From Aquitalea magnusonii (GTDB taxonomy: Bacteria; Pseudomonadota; Gammaproteobacteria; Burkholderiales; Chromobacteriaceae), in the NCBI RefSeq assembly GCF_003202035.1, contig NZ_QJKC01000005.1:186001-250000 (forward strand): DNA of 64,000 bases, given 5' to 3'. The notes beneath the pieces are model-generated. The model was not told the origin of the DNA. It worked only from the letters and a program-made list of their open reading frames with translations, and made no database searches. The translations under genes and the position numbers were made by a program. Shown here one piece after another: positions 18,720 to 27,675 of the stretch (the first letter of the stretch is position 1; each line of letters opens with the position of its first letter).

Positions 18720-18721
18720 AG

Positions 18722-19747
18722 ATGACACTCGCCATTCAGTCGCATATCTCACTCAAGCCGCACAATACCTTTGGCATGGCCGTGCAGGCCGCCCACTTCT
18801 GCCAGCTGGATGACACGGCGCAGTTGCCGGCACTGCTGGCCAGCAGCGCCTATCAGGCCGGCCCGGTGTTGTGGCTGGGTGGTGGCAGCAACCTGCTGCT
18901 GACGCGCGATTACCCCGGACTGGTGGTCAGGATGGCGCTACGCGGCATCCGCCTGCTGGAAGAAAGCGCGGACAGCGTGCTGGTGGAGGCCGCTGCCGGC
19001 GAGAACTGGCACGACTTCGTGCGCTACAGCCTGCAACAGGGCTGGTACGGGCTGGAAAACCTCAGCCTGATTCCCGGCACCGTGGGAGCATGCCCGGTAC
19101 AGAACATCGGCGCTTATGGCGTGGAAGTGAAAGACCGCATCACACAGGTCGTCTGTGCCGATCTGCATGCCCAGGGTGCCCGTGTGGTGCTGGACAATGC
19201 CGACTGCCGCTTTGCCTATCGCGACAGCATTTTCAAGCACGAGGCCGCCGGGCGGCTGCTGGTGACTGCCGTGCGCTTTCAGCTATCCCGCCAGCCGCAA
19301 TTGAAAACCGGCTACGGCGACATCCGCCAGGAGCTGGAAAAGCGCGGCATCAGCCACCCCACCCCGCTCGACGTCAGCGATGTGGTGATGGCCATCCGCG
19401 CCAGCAAACTGCCCGACCCGGCGGTGCTGGGCAATGCCGGCAGCTTCTTCAAGAACCCGGTGGTTGAGCAGGGCCAGGCCGATGCCCTGTTGCAGCGCTT
19501 CCCGGCCCTGCCGCATTACCCGGCCGGACCGGGCCGGGTGAAACTGGCAGCAGGCTGGCTGATCGAACAGGCCGGTCTGAAAGGCTATCGCCAGGGCGAT
19601 GCCGGCGTGCATGCGCGCCAGGCCCTGGTGCTGGTCAACCACGGCCAGGCCAGCGGCAGCCAGATGTGGGCACTGGCGCGCCATGTGCAGGATGCGGTAC
19701 GCCAGCGCTATGGCGTGGAACTGGAAGCCGAACCACTGGTCTGGTAA
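18722..19747 (+). CDS. murB: UDP-N-acetylenolpyruvoylglucosamine reductase
   Basis: This 341-residue FAD enzyme reduces UDP-GlcNAc-enolpyruvate to UDP-MurNAc using NADPH. It has the FAD-binding segments WLGGGSNLLLT (about residue 57) and IPGTVGACPVQNIGAYGVEV (about 118-137). The active-site serine lies in AGSFFKNPVV (about 240), and the terminal glutamate region is PLVW-proximal. The type I MurB architecture and length match E. coli. It follows the MATE pump with a 2-bp gap and is followed by the HAD hydrolase. Confidence 0.97.
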   Translation: MTLAIQSHISLKPHNTFGMAVQAAHFCQLDDTAQLPALLASSAYQAGPVLWLGGGSNLLLTRDYPGLVVRMALRGIRLLEESADSVLVEAAAGENWHDFVRYSLQQGWYGLENLSLIPGTVGACPVQNIGAYGVEVKDRITQVVCADLHAQGARVVLDNADCRFAYRDSIFKHEAAGRLLVTAVRFQLSRQPQLKTGYGDIRQELEKRGISHPTPLDVSDVVMAIRASKLPDPAVLGNAGSFFKNPVVEQGQADALLQRFPALPHYPAGPGRVKLAAGWLIEQAGLKGYRQGDAGVHARQALVLVNHGQASGSQMWALARHVQDAVRQRYGVELEAEPLVW

Positions 19748-19774
19748 CCCCCGACCCTGACAAAGCGAACCATC

Positions 19775-20404
19775 ATGCAGCAGACACTGACACCGCAACA
19801 CGCGCCGGTACTGGTCTTCGACCTGGGCGGCGTCCTGGTGGACTGGAACGGGATCGATCCGCTGATGGCCCTGTCGCAAGGCCGTCTCAGCCGTGAACAG
19901 GCCAGGCAATTCTGGCTGCACACCCCGGAAGTGGCCTTGCTGGACACCGGCCGGGCCACGCCCGGCGAATTTGCCGCCCTGATGGCGGACAAGCTGCAAT
20001 TGGGCATCAGCAGCGCGGCCATGCTGCAGGCGCTGGACGACTGGCTGCAAGGGCCGTTTGCCGGCGTCCATGCCTTGCTGCAACAGCTGGGGCAACGCTA
20101 TCGGCTGGCGGTGCTGAGCAATAACAATGCCCTGCACTGGGGCAAGATCGAGCGCGAATTCGATTTGCTGCAGCACTTCGAAGCCTGCTTTGCCTCCCAC
20201 CAGATCGGCCTGCGCAAGCCCGATGCCGCCGCTTATCGCCATGTGCAAGATGCACTGCAAGTGGCCGCCGGACAAATCCTGTTTTTCGATGACAACATCG
20301 AATGTGTGCAGGCGGCCCGGCAAGCCGGCTGGCAGGCATTTCACACCGTGGGCCTGCCAGCAGTGCAACAGGCTTTGCAGGCGCAGGGCCTGCTAAGCAC
20401 CTGA
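19775..20404 (+). CDS. HAD-superfamily hydrolase (subfamily IA, variant 3)
   Basis: This 209-residue cytosolic phosphatase-like protein has motif I DLGGVLVDW with nucleophile and acid/base spaced by the usual variant (FDLGG), motif II LSNNN, the lysine in GLRKPDAAAY, and motif III FFDDNIECV. This pattern matches YihX-like alpha-D-glucose-1-phosphate phosphatases and epoxide-hydrolase-N-like HADs. The substrate is unknown. It follows murB after 27 bp and has no strong ribosome site, so it may be translated by read-through of the murB transcript. Confidence 0.85.
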   Translation: MQQTLTPQHAPVLVFDLGGVLVDWNGIDPLMALSQGRLSREQARQFWLHTPEVALLDTGRATPGEFAALMADKLQLGISSAAMLQALDDWLQGPFAGVHALLQQLGQRYRLAVLSNNNALHWGKIEREFDLLQHFEACFASHQIGLRKPDAAAYRHVQDALQVAAGQILFFDDNIECVQAARQAGWQAFHTVGLPAVQQALQAQGLLST

Positions 20405-20417
20405 TGTCGATCTGTGC

Positions 20418-20798
20418 TTAAAACACCCCGGCCGCACTGACAAACAACAACAGCACCATGGCCATGCCACCCAGCCAGCACAGCGAACGCAAGGTGGCCT
20501 GATCGGCGATGTAACACAGGCCATGCCCCAGCCGCAGCAGCAGGTAGAGCCCGGCCAGCAGGTCCAGCCGGCCGGCCGGCACCTTCATCATCCAGGCCAG
20601 CAACATGGCCGCGGCATAGCTGGGGAAAGCCTCCCAGGCATTCTGCTGTGCCCAGTTGGCGCGTTGCCGCCAGCCGGTGGCCGCCGCCAGTCCGACACGC
20701 GGCTGGTGATTGTCATACGGGATGCCCGCCTTGGCCAGCAAGGTCCACAACAGCGGCAACAAGGACACCAGCAAGATACTCCACAGGGCAAAAGGCAT
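20418..20798 (-). CDS. MAPEG family membrane protein
   Basis: This 126-residue protein has four predicted membrane helices. It contains the MAPEG-type segment NAWEAFPSYAAAML in helix 2 and the RLGHGLCYI segment in helix 3. MAPEG proteins (microsomal glutathione transferase relatives) act on lipophilic substrates in the membrane; bacterial versions are largely uncharacterised. It is convergent with the HAD gene (13-bp gap) and lies downstream of the CbiM-like gene on the same strand. Confidence 0.85.
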   Translation of the reverse strand: MPFALWSILLVSLLPLLWTLLAKAGIPYDNHQPRVGLAAATGWRQRANWAQQNAWEAFPSYAAAMLLAWMMKVPAGRLDLLAGLYLLLRLGHGLCYIADQATLRSLCWLGGMAMVLLLFVSAAGVF

Positions 20799-20844
20799 GA
20801 CTGTTTCTCCTGAATAAAGGGTGATTCATCGGCCAGCAGCCGGC

Positions 20845-21516
20845 TCAGATTTCCGGGCCGCGCCCCAGATAGGCCGCATCATCGAAGCTGGCAACCCACT
20901 GCGGCCGGTAGACGATCAGAATGGCCATCACCAGGCCGCTGATGAAAGCCTCGGACCAGGACAGCAAAAAATAAAACGGCAGCGCTTCTTCCAGCAGGTA
21001 ATCCGCAGCGTAGCCGCCGCTCAGCCCCAGTGCCAGCATGCCGGCAGCACCGCTCAGAAACAGGCTGAGCCCGCCGGCGACAAAGGCATTGAGGAAGACA
21101 TAGACAAACAGCTGGGCCGGCAGATGTCGCCGCGCCAGCTGCAACAGCAGGCTGCTGAGCGCCACCGGCAGGGCCGCGGCCAGCAACCAGTTCAGCCCCA
21201 GCGCCAGCAAGTCGCCATGGCCGCCGGCCACCAGTGCCAGCAACAGCAGCGCCATGGCCAGCAAGGCCAGCCAGGGCCCCATCAGCAAGGTGAGCACCGT
21301 GGCGCCCAGCATATGGAAGGACAAGCCGGGCTTGAGCCCGCCCTTCATCAGCCACAGCCCCAGCAGCAGCACCACCGCGCCCATCCAGGCATTGCAGGCA
21401 GCCGCATCCAGCTGACGCCAGCGCACCCGGGTGGCAGCAAAACCCAGCACCAGCCCGGCCAGCGCCGCCGCCGCCCACAGCAGCCACAGGGGAAACAACA
21501 CAGCAGGCAAATCCAT
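20845..21516 (-). CDS. CbiM-like energy-coupling-factor permease (orphan)
   Basis: This 223-residue hydrophobic protein with about six or seven helices starts at 21516 (MDLPAVLFPLWLL) behind GGAG. It shows the CbiM/NikM-like features GLSFHMLGATVLTLLMGP and YVFLNAFVAGGLS. CbiM proteins are the substrate-capturing part of cobalt or nickel ECF transporters and normally sit with CbiN, CbiQ and CbiO. None of those is here. The metal-binding N-terminal His motif (MHI) of true CbiM is absent, so the substrate is open. Orphan proteins of this type are common in betaproteobacteria. Confidence 0.75.
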   Translation of the reverse strand: MDLPAVLFPLWLLWAAAALAGLVLGFAATRVRWRQLDAAACNAWMGAVVLLLGLWLMKGGLKPGLSFHMLGATVLTLLMGPWLALLAMALLLLALVAGGHGDLLALGLNWLLAAALPVALSSLLLQLARRHLPAQLFVYVFLNAFVAGGLSLFLSGAAGMLALGLSGGYAADYLLEEALPFYFLLSWSEAFISGLVMAILIVYRPQWVASFDDAAYLGRGPEI

Positions 21517-21623
21517 GAATACTCCAGCCCGACAAGGTGTTGCGCATGATACCACCACGACGATTAGCCCCACAGCACCGGCATGGCTGGGTACAATAGC
21601 GCTTTTGCCATCAGGGTTCCGAC

Positions 21624-22463
21624 ATGAAGCAGCCAGCCCACCACCTTATCGCCCAGCAGGTCAGCATTGCGCTGGCCGAGGATATTGGTCAGGCCGACTG
21701 GACCGCGCAGCTGATCGGGCAGGCCGAGGAAGGCTGTGCCACCGTCGTGCTGCGCGAAGAGGCCGTACTGTGCGGCAAGGCGTGGTTTGAAGAGTGTTTC
21801 CGCCAGGTTGACGAACGCTGCAGCGTCCTCTGGCAAGTCCGCGAAGGCCGCAAGATTGCCGCTGGCAGCGTGCTGTGCGAAATCAGCGGCCCGGCCCGCG
21901 CCCTGCTGACCGCAGAGCGTTCGGCGCTCAACTTCCTGCAAACCCTGTCGGCCGTGGCCACCCAGACCCGGCGCTATGTGGATGTGGTGGCCGGCACCCG
22001 CGCCCGCATTCTGGACACCCGCAAAACTTTGCCCGGCCTGCGTCTGGCGCAGAAATACGCGGTGACCGTGGGCGGTGGCGACAACCAGCGCATCGGCCTG
22101 TACGACGGCATCCTGATCAAGGAAAACCACATCATGGCTGCCGGCGGCATCCATCAGGCGCTGGAACAGGCTTTCCGCCTCATTCCACCGGGGGTGACAC
22201 TGCAGATCGAAGTGGAAAACCTGGACGAGCTGCAACAGGCCCTGGATGGCGGTGCCCGGCTAATCCTGCTGGACAATATGTCGCTGGAAGACATGCGTGC
22301 CGCGGTGGCGCTGAGCGCCGGCCGCGCCTTGCTGGAAGCCTCCGGCGGCGTGGACATGCACAGCGTGCGTGCCATCGCCGAAACCGGGGTCGACCGCATT
22401 TCCATCGGCAAACTCACCAAGGATATCCAGGCCATCGACCTGTCCATGCGCTTTCAGCACTGA
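21624..22463 (+). CDS. nadC: Nicotinate-nucleotide pyrophosphorylase (carboxylating)
   Basis: This 279-residue enzyme converts quinolinate and PRPP to nicotinate mononucleotide in de novo NAD synthesis. It has the signatures [57 protein letters not shown] and [12 protein letters not shown], with the C-terminal [25 protein letters not shown]-type phosphate site. Length is typical. It is monocistronic; nadA and nadB are not in this window. Confidence 0.97.
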   Translation: MKQPAHHLIAQQVSIALAEDIGQADWTAQLIGQAEEGCATVVLREEAVLCGKAWFEECFRQVDERCSVLWQVREGRKIAAGSVLCEISGPARALLTAERSALNFLQTLSAVATQTRRYVDVVAGTRARILDTRKTLPGLRLAQKYAVTVGGGDNQRIGLYDGILIKENHIMAAGGIHQALEQAFRLIPPGVTLQIEVENLDELQQALDGGARLILLDNMSLEDMRAAVALSAGRALLEASGGVDMHSVRAIAETGVDRISIGKLTKDIQAIDLSMRFQH

Positions 22464-22587
22464 GGCCGGCACCGCACCGTGCGCAACGGAAAAGTGTCCA
22501 TTTGCAGATTGACGGGGTATACCGGATAAAGCATGCCGGTCAGACGGCCATACAGGCCGCGAACAGCTAAACGGGGAAAAGCATATC

Positions 22588-24456
22588 TTGCGCAAGCAAC
22601 AACAGGCGAAGGGCAAGCGCGCCAAATGGCTGGCGGCGATCTTTCTGGCCAGCACCTTGCTGGTGGTCGTGCTCGACCTGGCCGGAACCCGTCGTCAGGG
22701 TGAAAGCGAGGCACGCAACCAGGCAGCCGGCTTGTCCGAGCTACTGGAAGAGCGGCTATCGTCCGGCTTGCGCGAAACCAGCCTGATCCTGAAAAGCGCC
22801 AGCGACAGCACCCTGGTGCAGCTGCTGCTGAACAAGCACATGCTGTCGCAGGAACAGGAGCAGCGCATCGACCTGCAGATGCACGGCAAGCTGCGGCAAA
22901 TGCCCTATCTGAAGCAGATCGACATTCTGGATAGCTCCTGCTACCTGCTGTATTCCAGCCAGAAGCACAGTCCCTCCTCCCAGCTGAAAACCGACTATTG
23001 CCGCTGGTATCACCGCAATGGTGCCCAGGACAGCAGCTTTACCTCCACCCGCAGCGAACAGGGCCAGGATGGCATCGTGCTGGTACAAAAGCTGCTGAAC
23101 CAGGATGACGAGGCCATCGGCATGGTGGTGGGCGTGCTGGACCGGCATTTCTTTCAGGCTGAAGTCGCCAAGCTGCCGGTCGGCCGTTTCGGCGAAATCC
23201 TGGTGCTGGATCAGCGCCAGATGCTGCAAGCCAGCTGGCCTGCCCAGGCAGGCCGGATGGATCAGCCGCTGAACGAGCTGCAAAGCACCGAAGTGCTGGA
23301 CCGCCACGATAATTACCTGCAGTTTCGCGCCCGCTCCATCCTGGACCAGGAAATGCGGCTTTACAGCTCGCGCCTGATGGAAGGCTTTCCCTTCCGCGTG
23401 GTGGTGGGCATTGCCGAACGCGATTTCACCCGCGCCTATAACGACAAGGCCACGCTGGCCGTTCTAGCCTGGCTGTTTACTGCCGGCCTGACCATGCTGA
23501 CCCTGCGCAACCATCTGGCCAGCATCCGCCAGAACCGCTTGCTGTCCACCAGCGCCGCACGCATCCGCGAAAGCGAGGAGCTGGCCCGGCTCACCCTGGA
23601 CACCGCGCCGGTGGCGCTGCTGCTGGTGGCGACCGACACCCTGCGCATCCTGCGGGCCAATGCCCCGGCACGCGAGATGCTGCAGCTGCCAGCCGCGCCG
23701 CAGCGTGCGGATGGCCAGACAGCGATGCTGGACCTGCCACTGCAGCTGGCCCCGGTCTGCGACTGGCTGCGCAGCGGCGAAATCGTTGCCAACCGCGAAG
23801 CCGAGCTGGAACGCGCCGACCAGAGCAAGCTGTGGGCCATCGTCTCGGTCGAGCTGATGCCGCAGCAGCAGATTCCGGCGGCACTGATTGCCCTCTACGA
23901 CATTTCCGAACGCAAGGCCCTGGAAAACGAGCTGGAAGAAAAGAACCGCCTGCTGAACGAGATGGCCATTACCGACCCGCTGACCCGGCTGAGCAACCGC
24001 CGCCATGCCGACCAGACCCTCAAGGAAGAATTGCAGCGCTGCGAACGCTACAGCCAGCCGATGTCGGTGGCCGTGTTCGATATCGACCACTTCAAGCAGT
24101 TCAATGACAGCTTTGGCCACCAGGCTGGCGACAATGTGCTGCTGGCCGTGGCCAATGCCGCGGTGGACTGTACCCGCAGCACCGATGTCTGCGCCCGCAT
24201 CGGTGGCGAAGAATTCCTGGTGATCTTCCCCTGCACCCGCCTGCGCGATGCGGAAAAAGTCATGGCACGGGTACAGCAGGTGCTGGCCGGCACGGTCTTT
24301 CCGTTTACCGACGAGAAAGTGACCTTCAGCGGCGGCATTACCGCCTGGCGCCCCGGCGACACGCCGTCCGGCATGCTCAGCCGCGCCGACAAATTGCTTT
24401 ATCAGGCCAAGATGGCCGGGCGCGACCTGATGCTGAGCGACGGCAACCCCGACTGA
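22588..24456 (+). CDS. Membrane diguanylate cyclase with periplasmic sensor and PAS-like domain
   Basis: This 622-residue protein starts at TTG 22588 behind ACGGGGAAAA. A membrane helix (about 13-33) and a second (about 287-305) bracket a periplasmic sensor of about 250 residues, probably of dCache type. A cytoplasmic PAS-like domain follows (about 330-440). The GGDEF domain has the catalytic IGGEEF (about 539-543) and the product-inhibition I-site RSTD five residues before it, so it should make c-di-GMP and be feedback-regulated. The ligand is unknown. It is convergent with the Nudix gene (3-bp gap). Confidence 0.93.
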   Translation: MRKQQQAKGKRAKWLAAIFLASTLLVVVLDLAGTRRQGESEARNQAAGLSELLEERLSSGLRETSLILKSASDSTLVQLLLNKHMLSQEQEQRIDLQMHGKLRQMPYLKQIDILDSSCYLLYSSQKHSPSSQLKTDYCRWYHRNGAQDSSFTSTRSEQGQDGIVLVQKLLNQDDEAIGMVVGVLDRHFFQAEVAKLPVGRFGEILVLDQRQMLQASWPAQAGRMDQPLNELQSTEVLDRHDNYLQFRARSILDQEMRLYSSRLMEGFPFRVVVGIAERDFTRAYNDKATLAVLAWLFTAGLTMLTLRNHLASIRQNRLLSTSAARIRESEELARLTLDTAPVALLLVATDTLRILRANAPAREMLQLPAAPQRADGQTAMLDLPLQLAPVCDWLRSGEIVANREAELERADQSKLWAIVSVELMPQQQIPAALIALYDISERKALENELEEKNRLLNEMAITDPLTRLSNRRHADQTLKEELQRCERYSQPMSVAVFDIDHFKQFNDSFGHQAGDNVLLAVANAAVDCTRSTDVCARIGGEEFLVIFPCTRLRDAEKVMARVQQVLAGTVFPFTDEKVTFSGGITAWRPGDTPSGMLSRADKLLYQAKMAGRDLMLSDGNPD

Positions 24457-24459
24457 GTT

Positions 24460-25077
24460 TCAGCCGGTCGTCTCCAGCGCCTGTGACAGCAGGCGCAGCA
24501 TGGCGGCCGTGGCCCCCCAGATGGTGAACTGCTGCCACTGCATGGCCAGATAATGCCCGGCCACCCCGTCGCGCACATAGCTGTGCTTTTCATACTGCCG
24601 GCCATCCAGCGCCAGTTGCAGCGGCAGTTCGAACACCTCGGCCACCTCGCCCGGTTCCGGACGCAGCTGCAAGGGCGGCTGCAGCATGGCCACCACCGGC
24701 GTCACCACAAAGCCGGTGATGGTCACGTACTGCGGCAAAGTGCCCAGCACCACCACCTGCTCTTCCGCCAGACCGATCTCCTCGCGCGCTTCGCGCAGGG
24801 CGGCGGCGATGACCGAACGGTCCTCGGCATCCACCTTGCCCCCCGGAAAACTCACCTGGCCGGCATGGGTCGACAAGGACTCGGTACGCCGGGTCAGCAG
24901 CACGGTGGGGCCGCTATCGTGCCAGACCAGCGGCACCAGCACGGCTGCCGGTCGCTGGCCCTCCTGCACGCCACGCCAGGGAATGTCACCGGCCTGTCCA
25001 TCGAAGACAAAACCGGCCAGGCGCTGGCGTATCCAGTCCTGGGCTTGTTCTCTGTCCGCCGGCCACATGGCTGTCAT
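24460..25077 (-). CDS. Nudix hydrolase, CoA pyrophosphatase type
   Basis: This 205-residue hydrolase has a Nudix box near residues 75-97 (GGKVDAEDRSVIAAALREAREEIGL, with REAREE intact) and the upstream UPF0035 segment (LLTRRTESLSTHAGQVSFPGG) found in CoA-diphosphatases such as NudL. It would cleave CoA to 3',5'-ADP and phosphopantetheine. It lies 5 bp downstream of the UPF0126 gene in the same direction, probably in one transcript. Confidence 0.9.
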   Translation of the reverse strand: MTAMWPADREQAQDWIRQRLAGFVFDGQAGDIPWRGVQEGQRPAAVLVPLVWHDSGPTVLLTRRTESLSTHAGQVSFPGGKVDAEDRSVIAAALREAREEIGLAEEQVVVLGTLPQYVTITGFVVTPVVAMLQPPLQLRPEPGEVAEVFELPLQLALDGRQYEKHSYVRDGVAGHYLAMQWQQFTIWGATAAMLRLLSQALETTG

Positions 25078-25082
25078 CCTTC

Positions 25083-25724
25083 TTATTTGGTGTGCGGGCC
25101 TATCTTGGGCAGCGCCAGTTCGCTCCAGTGTGCAAACAGGCGCAGCGCCAGTCCACCCAGAAACAACAGCTGCAACAGCAAGGTGCTGACCCAGGTCAGC
25201 TGGTCCAGCACAAACAGTCCACCTGCTACCAGTATGGACACCGTTCCGTAAAAATCCTTGTGCAGGATGAAGGGAATGTCATTCACCATCATGTCGCGCA
25301 CCACGCCGCCACCGACGGCGGTGATGAAACCCAGCAACACCACGCCGAAAGCGTTCAGGTCATACATCAGCCCGACCTGGGCACCGGTGATGCTGAAGGC
25401 CACCAGGCCCAGCGAATCGGCAATGATGAACAGCCGCTCCAGCGTGCGGCTTTGCCGCCGGTGCAGGCGCAGCAGCGCCGAAACCAGCAAGGTGGCGGCG
25501 ATGATGGCCAGACTGGTGTAATCGAAAAACACCAGCGGCACCCTGGCCACCAGCACGTCGCGGATGATGCCGCCGCCGATGGCGGTGAGCAGGGCCACCA
25601 CCACGATGCCCAGCAGGTCCAGTTGCTTGCGCACGCCGATCAGATAACCGGAAAAGGCAAAGGCAACGGTGCCCAGGGCGGAAAACACTTCCATCTGAAA
25701 AAAGCGGCTACTGATTTCCATCAC
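25083..25724 (-). CDS. UPF0126/TRIC family membrane protein
   Basis: This 213-residue protein has about seven helices in two repeated halves, each with a glycine-rich signature: AIGGGIIRDVL and AVGGGVVRDMM. This is the YadS/YicG family, structurally related to trimeric intracellular cation channels; some members have been linked to glycine uptake. The function here is not known. It is followed 5 bp later by the Nudix gene and preceded by the rho terminator. Confidence 0.88.
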   Translation of the reverse strand: MMEISSRFFQMEVFSALGTVAFAFSGYLIGVRKQLDLLGIVVVALLTAIGGGIIRDVLVARVPLVFFDYTSLAIIAATLLVSALLRLHRRQSRTLERLFIIADSLGLVAFSITGAQVGLMYDLNAFGVVLLGFITAVGGGVVRDMMVNDIPFILHKDFYGTVSILVAGGLFVLDQLTWVSTLLLQLLFLGGLALRLFAHWSELALPKIGPHTK

Positions 25725-25738
25725 AGACCATCATCAAC

Positions 25739-25767
25739 AAAAACGCCAGACCTTGTCAGGCCCGGCG
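25739..25767 (-). terminator. Intrinsic terminator after rho
   Basis: On the minus strand a 10-bp stem with two G-U pairs (25758-25767 with 25744-25753, loop of 4) runs into five T residues (25743-25739). It lies between rho and the UPF0126 gene, so the rho gene itself ends at a Rho-independent site. Confidence 0.8.
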
Positions 25768-25811
25768 TCGGGTTTTGCTTATGCATTCCGCGGAATGCCG
25801 TTCTTGCCGCC

Positions 25812-27068
25812 TTAGCGGCGCATGGAATCGAAGAAGGCCAGATTGGACTTGGTGGCCTTGATCTTGTCCTGCAGGAATTCCATCGCCTCGATGTCATCCA
25901 TCGGGTACAGCAGCTTGCGCAGTACCCAGATGCGTTGCAGCTGGTCTTGCGGCACCAGCAGTTCTTCGCGACGGGTACCGGAGCGATTGATGTTCAGTGC
26001 CGGGAATATGCGTTTTTCCGCCATGCGACGATCCAGATGGATTTCGCAGTTGCCGGTACCCTTGAATTCTTCGTAGATCACATCGTCCATGCGGCTGCCG
26101 GTATCGATCAGCGCGGTGGCGATGATGGTCAGGCTGCCGCCCTCTTCCACATTACGCGCGGCACCGAAGAAGCGCTTGGGGCGCTGCAGGGCGTTGGCAT
26201 CCACACCACCGGTCAGCACCTTGCCCGAAGCCGGTACCACGGTGTTGTAGGCACGCGCCAGACGGGTGATGGAGTCCAGCAGAATGACGACATCCTTCTT
26301 GTGCTCGACCAGACGCTTGGCTTTTTCAATCACCATTTCAGCCACTTGCACGTGGCGGGTGGCCGGCTCGTCGAAGGTGGAGGATACAACCTCGCCCTTT
26401 ACCGAACGCTGCATTTCGGTCACTTCTTCCGGACGCTCGTCGATCAGCAGCACAATCATCACCGCTTCCGGGTGGTTGGTGGTGATGGCGTGCGCGATGT
26501 GTTGCAGCATGACCGTTTTACCGGACTTGGGCGGCGCCACCAACAAGGCACGCTGACCTTTGCCAATGGGGGCAATCAGATCGATGATGCGGCTGGTGAT
26601 GTTTTCCTCGCTACGGATGTCGCGCTCGAGCTTGAACTGCTCGGTCGGGAACAGCGGCGTGAGGTTTTCAAACAGGATCTTGTGCTTGGAGTTTTCCGGC
26701 GGCTCGCCGTTGACCTTGTCCACCTTCACCAGGGCGAAGTAGCGCTCGCCATCCTTGGGCGTGCGGATCTCGCCTTCGATGGAGTCCCCGGTGTGCAGAT
26801 TGAAGCGGCGAATCTGCGACGGGCTGACATAGATGTCATCCGGGCCAGCCAGATACGAGGTATCCGGGCTGCGCAGGAAACCGAAACCGTCCGGCAGCAC
26901 TTCCAGGGTGCCCTCGCCGAAGATGCTTTCGCCTTTTTTGGCCTGGTTTTTCAGAAGCGCAAAAATGAGGTCTTGTTTGCGCAGGCGGTTCGCGCCCTCG
27001 ATCTCGTTGGAAATAGCCATTTCCACGAGCTGGGATACATGAAGGTGTTTGAGATCAGATAAATGCAT
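25812..27068 (-). CDS. rho: Transcription termination factor Rho
   Basis: This 418-residue hexameric RNA-DNA helicase has the N-terminal RNA-binding domain ([18 protein letters not shown], then [28 protein letters not shown]). It has Walker [12 protein letters not shown] (about 178-188), Walker [12 protein letters not shown] (about 260-270) and the Q/R-loop region. It lacks the long insertions seen in high-GC Gram-positive Rho. It lies downstream of trxA, as in many proteobacteria. Confidence 0.98.
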   Translation of the reverse strand: MHLSDLKHLHVSQLVEMAISNEIEGANRLRKQDLIFALLKNQAKKGESIFGEGTLEVLPDGFGFLRSPDTSYLAGPDDIYVSPSQIRRFNLHTGDSIEGEIRTPKDGERYFALVKVDKVNGEPPENSKHKILFENLTPLFPTEQFKLERDIRSEENITSRIIDLIAPIGKGQRALLVAPPKSGKTVMLQHIAHAITTNHPEAVMIVLLIDERPEEVTEMQRSVKGEVVSSTFDEPATRHVQVAEMVIEKAKRLVEHKKDVVILLDSITRLARAYNTVVPASGKVLTGGVDANALQRPKRFFGAARNVEEGGSLTIIATALIDTGSRMDDVIYEEFKGTGNCEIHLDRRMAEKRIFPALNINRSGTRREELLVPQDQLQRIWVLRKLLYPMDDIEAMEFLQDKIKATKSNLAFFDSMRR

Positions 27069-27137
27069 AGCGGCCGTTGGTCGACTCGTAAAGATTGAGC
27101 AGAACGCTGTTTGTGGGGTGTAGATGCGGATACGAAA

Positions 27138-27159
27138 CAGGCGGCTGATGTGCCGCCTG
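27138..27159 (-). terminator. Hairpin between trxA and rho
   Basis: An 8-bp perfect stem (CAGGCGGC 27138-27145 with GCCGCCTG 27152-27159) lies in the 122-bp gap between trxA and rho and is followed on the minus strand by only TTT. It may be a partial terminator or part of the rho leader. Confidence 0.5.
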
Positions 27160-27190
27160 CTTGAAGAATGTTCAGATGAGAATAGACGCT

Positions 27191-27517
27191 TTAGATGTGG
27201 CTGTCAATGAAGGCGGCGAGCTGGCTCTTGGCCAGTGCGCCCACCTTGGTGGCGGCAACCTGGCCGTCCTTGAAAATCATCAGCGTCGGGATGCCGCGAA
27301 TGCCGAATTTCGGCGGGGTCAGCTCGTTCTGGTCGATGTTGAGCTTGGCCACTTTCAGGCGACCGGCGTATTCCTTGGCCACTTCGTCCAGGATGGGGGC
27401 GATCATCTTGCACGGACCGCACCATTCCGCCCAGTAGTCGACCAGTACCGGCACATCGGCCTTCAGGACGTCTTGTTCAAAGGAGTCGTCGGTTACGTGC
27501 AGGATAAGATCGCTCAT
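27191..27517 (-). CDS. trxA: Thioredoxin 1
   Basis: This 108-residue disulfide reductant has the active site WCGPCK with Cys33 and Cys36 and the cis-proline segment [11 protein letters not shown]. The start at 27517 ([10 protein letters not shown]) has GAGGAA upstream and gives the standard length; the frame open to 27592 adds a non-conserved tail. It is upstream of rho on the same strand. Confidence 0.98.
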   Translation of the reverse strand: MSDLILHVTDDSFEQDVLKADVPVLVDYWAEWCGPCKMIAPILDEVAKEYAGRLKVAKLNIDQNELTPPKFGIRGIPTLMIFKDGQVAATKVGALAKSQLAAFIDSHI

Positions 27518-27675
27518 GGCTTCCTCTAGTATTCGGGGTGGTTTGCAGTGTCGTTGACCGCTGATGTTAACAATTGGCTGCCTGCGGGGCAACCGCGGCT
27601 TTGCCGCCCTGCCGGCCGGCGCGGTGCTCTGCAGCCACGGCCATCTTCAGACAATGGGAGCGGCAACGGCGCTTT

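Noticed and set aside
17073-18752. A 559-codon minus-strand open frame opposite the MATE gene
   Set aside because: Same antisense artefact. The MATE reading frame has clear membrane helices and family motifs.
25092-27062. A 656-codon open frame on the plus strand opposite rho and the UPF0126 gene
   Set aside because: It mirrors rho and the UPF0126 gene codon by codon, is rich in His/Gln/Gly as expected for antisense of GC-biased codons, and has no ribosome site or recognisable domain.
27564-27575. HpaR-like site ATGTTAACAATT upstream of trxA
   Set aside because: Only a GTTAAC core matches. The flanks break the palindrome, and trxA has no link to 4-HPA metabolism.
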